NCBI GenBank assembly: GCA_934277975.1
Contig: CAKQWE010000006.1
Coordinates: 1 to 55,222 of the forward strand
Reading direction: 5' to 3'
Source of the DNA: an uncultured Spirochaetales bacterium
GTDB taxonomy: Bacteria > Spirochaetota > Spirochaetia > Sphaerochaetales > Sphaerochaetaceae
Length of the DNA stretch: 55,222 nucleotides
A model generated the notes under the pieces. It ran no database searches. It saw only the letters and a list, made by a program, of their open reading frames with translations, and was not told the DNA's origin. This document shows, piece after piece, positions 50,816 through 55,222 of the stretch (position 1 is its first letter; each line of letters begins with the position of its first letter). The translations under genes and the position numbers were made by a program.

Positions 50816-51880
50816 ATGAGCGACGAACTCAATGGTGCAGTTGGAAAGAACCACCTTCTTAGCGTAAACGATTTAAGAACCTCCTTCTTTACAGACTCTG
50901 GGGAGGTCCATGCCGTAAACGGTGTCTCATTCAACCTTGATGAGGGAGAAATCCTTGGTATTGTTGGTGAATCGGGTTCTGGTAAGAGCGTCACTGCATA
51001 TTCCATAATGCAGATTCTCGCAGACACTGGAAGAGTCACTGGAGGTAGCATTCTATACAAAGGTGAGGATGTCACCAAATGGAGCGAAAAGCGCCTTTGC
51101 CGTTTCCGTGGCAAGTGCTGCTCCATAATCTTCCAGGATCCAATGACAAGCCTCAACCCTGTATTCACAATTGGAAACCAACTTGAGGAGGCCATAAAGC
51201 TCCATACCGACAAGAAAGGAAGGGCTGCAAAGGACAGAGCCGTTGAACTTCTTGAGCTTGTTGGAATAAACGAGCCTTTGAGAAGGATCCGCCAGTATCC
51301 GTATGAACTTTCAGGTGGCATGAGACAGCGAGTCATGATTGCAATGGCTCTTGCCTGTGAGCCAGACATCCTCATAGCCGACGAACCTACGACAGCTTTG
51401 GATGTTACAATCCAGGCTCAGATCCTTGAGCTCATCCAGGATCTGCAGAAAAAGCTTGGAATGGCGGTGATTCTCGTGACCCATGACCTTGGTGTCATTG
51501 CAGAGCTTTGCGACAACATAATCGTCATGTATGGCGGTCGAATATGCGAACGCGGAACCGGTGCGGAGATCTTCTACAATCCAAAGCATGAGTACACAAA
51601 GGGCCTGCTGCGTTCCATTCCAAATGTGAACAACATGAAACAGCGCCTCGTCCCAATTCCAGGTACCCCTATAAACATCCTGAATCTGCCAAAGGGTTGT
51701 CCCTTCTGCGCCCGCTGCGAACAGTGCATGAAGGTCTGCCTTGAACAGATGCCTGATGAGATATGGATAAACGAGAACCACAAGGCATCCTGCTGGATGA
51801 ACATAAAGGACATGGTAAGCGGTGCTGACAAAGGCTGTGACGTTGCAGAGAAACCAGACTGCAAAGGAGGTGAAGCATGA
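50816..51880 (+). CDS. oppD: Oligopeptide ABC transporter ATPase OppD
   Basis: A 354-aa ATPase. Walker A GESGSGKS is at residues 51-58, the Q-loop FQDPMTSLNPV follows, then signature LSGGMRQRV, Walker B ILIADEPTTALDV and H-loop LVTHDLGV. The C-terminal oligo_HPY extension has Cys residues (CPFCARCEQCMKVC) that in related transporters bind an iron-sulfur cluster. It powers peptide uptake with OppF. AGGAGG precedes the ATG, and its stop overlaps the oppF start. Confidence 0.95.
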   Translation: MSDELNGAVGKNHLLSVNDLRTSFFTDSGEVHAVNGVSFNLDEGEILGIVGESGSGKSVTAYSIMQILADTGRVTGGSILYKGEDVTKWSEKRLCRFRGKCCSIIFQDPMTSLNPVFTIGNQLEEAIKLHTDKKGRAAKDRAVELLELVGINEPLRRIRQYPYELSGGMRQRVMIAMALACEPDILIADEPTTALDVTIQAQILELIQDLQKKLGMAVILVTHDLGVIAELCDNIIVMYGGRICERGTGAEIFYNPKHEYTKGLLRSIPNVNNMKQRLVPIPGTPINILNLPKGCPFCARCEQCMKVCLEQMPDEIWINENHKASCWMNIKDMVSGADKGCDVAEKPDCKGGEA

Positions 51881-52869
51881 GCGTTGTAGATGTTGTTGAA
51901 AAGCAGGAGAAGAGAACCCCTCTTGTTGAAGTTCGTAATCTCAAGCAGTATTTCACCGTGAAGTCAGGTCTTTTCAAGACTCAGTACCTCAAAGCGGTTG
52001 ATGATGTCTCGTTTGAAATAGAAAAGGGTGAAACCTTGGGCCTTGTTGGCGAATCAGGCTGTGGCAAAACGACTGTTGGTCGTTCCATCCTTCACTTGTA
52101 CGAGCCTACTGCCGGAGAGATTCTGTTCAATGGCGAGCTTGTCACGAAGAAGAACCTGCCTCAAATGAGGCGCAACATGCAAATGGTCTTCCAGGATCCC
52201 TATTCGTCCTTGGATCCACGCATGACTGTGGAGGACATCATAGGCGAGCCTTTGGATGTGCATGGCCTTTACAGTACGAAGGCCGAGCGCCGTGAGAAGA
52301 TTCTGCAGCTCATGGACTATGTTGGACTGAACGCCGAACATGCACGCCGCTATGCCCATGAGTTCTCCGGAGGACAGAGACAGCGCATTGGAATCGCACG
52401 TGCATTGGCTGTGAACCCAAAGTTCATAGTGTGCGACGAGCCGGTCTCCGCCTTGGACGTGTCAATACAGGCTCAGGTCGTCAATATGTTCGAGGACCTT
52501 CAGGCCAAGCTGGGGGTTGCATACCTCTTCATTGCCCATGACCTCTTGGTTGTGCACCATATTTCAAAGAGGATTGCGGTCATGTACCTTGGAAAGATAG
52601 TTGAGATTGCTGATTCAGATGAGATAAACGATCACCCTCTGCATCCATACACGCAGTCCTTGATTTCAGCTGTGCCAATTCCAGATCCTGACATTACACG
52701 CAGCCGGCACAGGATAGTTCTTGAAGGAGATGTTCCAAGTCCTTTGAACATGCCTCAAGGCTGTCCGTTCAGGACTCGTTGTCGCTATGCCTGTGACAAG
52801 TGCGCCCAAAGTATGCCAGCTTTGACTGAGCGTGCTCCTGGTCACAAGGTTGCATGCCATATGGCATAA
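51877..52869 (+). CDS. oppF: Oligopeptide ABC transporter ATPase OppF
   Basis: A 330-aa ATPase. Walker A GESGCGKT, Q-loop FQDPYSSLDPR, signature FSGGQRQRI, Walker B FIVCDEPVSALDV and H-loop FIAHDLLV are all present. The C-terminal extension has CPFRTRCRYACDKC, the partner of the OppD cysteine cluster. It overlaps oppD by four bases (ATGA), so the pair is made in equal amounts. A gap of 245 bp separates it from the binding protein. Confidence 0.95.
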   Translation: MSVVDVVEKQEKRTPLVEVRNLKQYFTVKSGLFKTQYLKAVDDVSFEIEKGETLGLVGESGCGKTTVGRSILHLYEPTAGEILFNGELVTKKNLPQMRRNMQMVFQDPYSSLDPRMTVEDIIGEPLDVHGLYSTKAERREKILQLMDYVGLNAEHARRYAHEFSGGQRQRIGIARALAVNPKFIVCDEPVSALDVSIQAQVVNMFEDLQAKLGVAYLFIAHDLLVVHHISKRIAVMYLGKIVEIADSDEINDHPLHPYTQSLISAVPIPDPDITRSRHRIVLEGDVPSPLNMPQGCPFRTRCRYACDKCAQSMPALTERAPGHKVACHMA

Positions 52870-53114
52870 GGATCTTTGGTTGGAGCTCCGTTGCCGTTCA
52901 TTATATTGGATGGAATTTCAGTATTTTGAATGAAAACTGCATATTGGATTCTGCAGTGCATTCGCTTGTGCAGAGGCCAATACGGAGTACTTGTTCTTAT
53001 ATGCACTTTTTTAGAATATTTGCAGAATAAAAATGCAAATTTTCCAAAAAACTTATTGTGCTTTTTTTGAGAAAACGATAAAGATATCGCAAATCTTTTT
53101 TTAGGAGAAACGCC
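52870..53114 (+). promoter_or_regulatory. Leader region of the binding-protein gene
   Basis: 245 AT-rich bases without a gene. ACTGCA (52936-52941) and TGCAGT (52952-52957) form a spaced inverted repeat with the same half-sites as upstream of oppB. TTTTTTTAGGAG just before the ATG supplies the ribosome site. A separate promoter for high-level oppA expression is plausible. Confidence 0.4.
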
Positions 53115-54860
53115 ATGAAGAAAACACTATCAATTCTTCTAGTATTGGTTGTTCTTTGCTCCTATGCCTTCTGCCAGTCGAGTGCAGAGCAGGCAAAGCC
53201 AGCATCAACATCCACATCATCACTGGTAATCGACCCTGAAGAGCATGTTGGAGCCGATTACGTAGACCCGGTCAAGGACTGGAGCAAGTATGATGACCTC
53301 ATTGCAGCCATCAAGTCCGAGACTGACACTGCAAAGAGAACCGAGATGATGCATGAGGCTGAAGACATCCTTATGTCCAATTTCTGTGTCATTCCGTTCT
53401 ACTACTACAATGATGTCTACATGCTCAAGAGCTATGTCTCTGGAATCTACTCGAATGCATTCGCAACAAAGTTCTTCCAGTACGCAAAGCTCTCAAATGG
53501 TTCGGACACCCTTAGGGTCTGCCTTGCATCTGAGCCGGACTTCCTGGACCCAGCGCTGAACAGCTCCGTCGATGGTGCCTGCCTTGCAGCTGCAGCGTTC
53601 TCAGGTCTCTACACATATGATGCAAGCGGCGTCACTGTTCCTGCATGTGCAGAAGGCTATGCCGTTTCAGAGGACGGCCTTGAGTACACAGTCACCCTCA
53701 AGAGCGGTCTCAAGTGGTCAGATGGCTCAGACCTCACAGCAAGCGACTTCGTCTACTCCTGGAAGCGCGCCTCGTCAGATGAAACTGCAGCCGATTACGG
53801 CTATATGTTCAGCGGTTTCGAAGGCTACGGCACTGAGGAAGGGATCTCAGTCGAAGCGGTCGATGACGTAACGCTCAAGTTCAAGCTTTCAGCTCCTTGC
53901 GCATACATGGAGGACCTTATGGCCTTCCCAACATTCTTCCCTGTGAAGCAGTCCGCTGTCGAGTCATATGCTGACTGGAAGACAAGCCCGGGCGGATGGT
54001 GCCAGAGCGCAGGTTTCGTTTCCAACGGACCTTTTGTGTGCACAGGTTGGAACCACGATGTCTCCATGACATACGAGAAGAACCCGTACTGGTATGATGC
54101 TGACAACGTGAGCATCAGCAAGATCGAGTTCATGCTCTCTGCAGACGACAACGCAATCTTTGCAGCCTACAACGCAGGCGACCTTGATTTGGCAGACTCA
54201 ATCCCAACGGATGCCATAGCAGATCTCATCTCCTCTGGCAACCCAGAGTTCCACGTCGTAGACGAGCTTGGAACCTACTATGCAGCATTCAACTGCAAGA
54301 GCAAGATCTTCGAAGGAAAGACTCCTGCACAGGCTGCCTGCATGAGAGAGGCGTTCTCACTTCTCATCGACCGCGACTACATTTGCGAGAACGTTGGTCA
54401 GACAGGTCAGATTGCAGCAAACTCATTCATTCCACTTGGAATGGCTGACGGCAACGGTGGCGTTTTCAAGTCCGATGCTTCTGTTGGCTACTTCGATGCA
54501 TATGCAATCAACAATGACCCAGCTGGAACGGTCGCCAAGGCAATTGCTCTTCTTGAAGCTGCTGGATACAAGTTCGAGAACGGCAAGCTCTCGTCTGAGA
54601 CTCCAATCAGTCTTACATACCTGACGAACCAGACTTCTGGCCACATTGCTGTAGCCGAGTCAGTCCAGCAGGACCTTGCAGCTGTAGGTATTGAGCTTAC
54701 CATTCAGATTCAGGACTGGAACGTGTTCCTGCAGGAGAGGAAGAACGGCAATTTCGACTTCGCCCGCGAAGGTTGGATTGCAGACTTCAACGACCCAATC
54801 AACATGCTTGAGATGTGGATCACCTCATCCGGCAACAACGACTGCCAGTTTGGAAAGTAA
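53115..54860 (+). CDS. oppA: OppA-like peptide-binding protein, apparently circularly permuted
   Basis: A 581-aa exported solute-binding protein (family 5) with signal peptide MKKTLSILLVLVVLCSYAFC and perhaps a lipid anchor at C20. Residues 55-126 (WSKYDDLIAAIKSETD, EAEDILMSNFCVIPFYYYND, YVSGIYSNAF) match what is normally the last 70 residues of OppA. The normal start appears only at 131 (DTLRVCLASEPDFLDPALNS), followed by LKWSDGSDLTASDFVYSWKR. The protein ends at AREGWIADFNDPINMLEM and then NNDCQFGK, where OppA would continue into the moved segment. No such segment lies downstream. In OppA both termini belong to domain I, so the permuted chain could fold normally. It captures peptides for OppBCDF. 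Confidence 0.85.
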   Translation: MKKTLSILLVLVVLCSYAFCQSSAEQAKPASTSTSSLVIDPEEHVGADYVDPVKDWSKYDDLIAAIKSETDTAKRTEMMHEAEDILMSNFCVIPFYYYNDVYMLKSYVSGIYSNAFATKFFQYAKLSNGSDTLRVCLASEPDFLDPALNSSVDGACLAAAAFSGLYTYDASGVTVPACAEGYAVSEDGLEYTVTLKSGLKWSDGSDLTASDFVYSWKRASSDETAADYGYMFSGFEGYGTEEGISVEAVDDVTLKFKLSAPCAYMEDLMAFPTFFPVKQSAVESYADWKTSPGGWCQSAGFVSNGPFVCTGWNHDVSMTYEKNPYWYDADNVSISKIEFMLSADDNAIFAAYNAGDLDLADSIPTDAIADLISSGNPEFHVVDELGTYYAAFNCKSKIFEGKTPAQAACMREAFSLLIDRDYICENVGQTGQIAANSFIPLGMADGNGGVFKSDASVGYFDAYAINNDPAGTVAKAIALLEAAGYKFENGKLSSETPISLTYLTNQTSGHIAVAESVQQDLAAVGIELTIQIQDWNVFLQERKNGNFDFAREGWIADFNDPINMLEMWITSSGNNDCQFGK

Positions 54861-54891
54861 AGAAGTAGATCCTCCGGATTGAATTGTAGCA

Positions 54892-54938
54892 AAGCCACCG
54901 TGGAGAGCTTGAAGCCCTCTGCGGTGGCTTCTTTTCTT
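54892..54938 (+). terminator. Rho-independent terminator after oppA
   Basis: Perfect stem AAGCCACCG (54892-54900) with CGGTGGCTT (54922-54930), then CTTTTCTT. Confidence 0.85.
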
Positions 54939-55129
54939 GGCCTTTGTGAGGTCTACGGTGTCGCTGCGACATGGGCCGTGCAGAAATCACTGTCCCATGT
55001 CTTGCTTCTAGTATCCCATCACAAATTCCTACGAAAACTTCTTGGTAGAGTTTGTCCAGTTTTTTGAAAAAAAGGGTTCTTCACGGAAAGTTGGGGGATT
55101 GAAGGCAATAGGCGGTTCTGCAATTGTCC

Positions 55130-55222
55130 ATCTAGCCGCTCTGGGCGTTCTGGGCGGTCTAGCCTCTCTGGGCGCTCTAGCCACTCTAAAACGGTCTAAA
55201 TCCGGAACTCTGGGACACTCAG
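55130..55222. repeat. 9-bp tandem repeat array at the right edge
   Basis: Six consecutive 9-bp units start at 55130, 55139, 55148, 55157, 55166 and 55175, alternating CTCTGGGCG-like and CTCTAGCCN-like forms. Looser copies continue to the window end. A nine-base period can be tripeptide-coding, but no convincing gene spans it. The stretch 54939-55129 before it shows no gene. Confidence 0.75.

Noticed and set aside
53115..53490. Reading the start of oppA as a separate small gene or remnant
   Set aside because: The frame is continuous through the junction, with one signal peptide and no second start signal near 53500.
55070..55222. Minus-strand frame with RPER/RLD tripeptides
   Set aside because: It has a stop near the edge, no start signal and only the repeat gives it apparent order.

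Overview
The window looks like a chromosomal segment from a host-associated spirochaete, probably a Sphaerochaeta- or Treponema-like lineage of the Spirochaetota. This is an inference from three things: BspA-type leucine-rich-repeat lipoproteins, several Wzi-like outer-membrane proteins, and the mix of conserved genes (lptC-lptA-lptB-rpoN, lexA-holA, raiA, an M18 aminopeptidase). No rRNA or tRNA gene was seen to settle the taxonomy, and no CRISPR array was seen.

Layout. Positions 1-7040 are a decaying accessory zone. It holds a nonsense-broken ATPase, one intact AAA_14/DUF4143 ATPase with three 23-bp promoter repeats, an IS3-family insertion sequence, a 5'-truncated second ATPase abutting the IS end, and an AlbA_2-type gene broken by a frameshift and a stop. 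Positions 7086-20972 are an exopolysaccharide/capsule locus: three Wzi-like proteins, three family-4 glycosyltransferases, two TupA-like ATP-grasp enzymes, a Wzx-like flippase and an EpsG-like polymerase on the other strand. Positions 21053-22995 hold a second, intact AlbA_2 gene with an 11-bp repeat array at its 3' end, and raiA. Positions 23115-31444 are housekeeping: M18 aminopeptidase, lexA, holA, rpoN, the lptCAB export genes, a YmdB-like protein and an RseC-NUDIX fusion. Positions 31680-48558 carry two BspA-like lipoproteins, three MATE exporters, an SDR enzyme, L-serine dehydratase, a patatin-barrel protein, apt, a TetR-kinase-membrane operon, a HAD phosphatase and a MarR regulator. Positions 48767-54860 are an oligopeptide ABC transporter in the order oppB-C-D-F-A.

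Two signals stand out. First, four mononucleotide G/C tracts of 9-11 bases lie inside four envelope-related genes: a Wzi protein, an ATP-grasp enzyme and both BspA lipoproteins. All four are in frame here, and any one-base change truncates the protein, which is the hallmark of phase-variable contingency loci. In the ATP-grasp gene the tract sits exactly between a complete enzyme and an extra C-terminal half-module, so slippage would switch a module on or off. Second, the OppA-like binding protein appears circularly permuted: the segment that normally closes the protein follows the signal peptide, and the protein ends where that segment would normally begin.

Regulatory architecture is also rich. 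There are helically phased repeat arrays beside both AlbA_2 genes, and a palindromic -35 hexamer that may serve two divergent leaderless promoters (lptC and the YmdB-like gene). An inverted repeat lies in the spacer of the marR promoter, and four 14-bp repeats abut the sdaA promoter.
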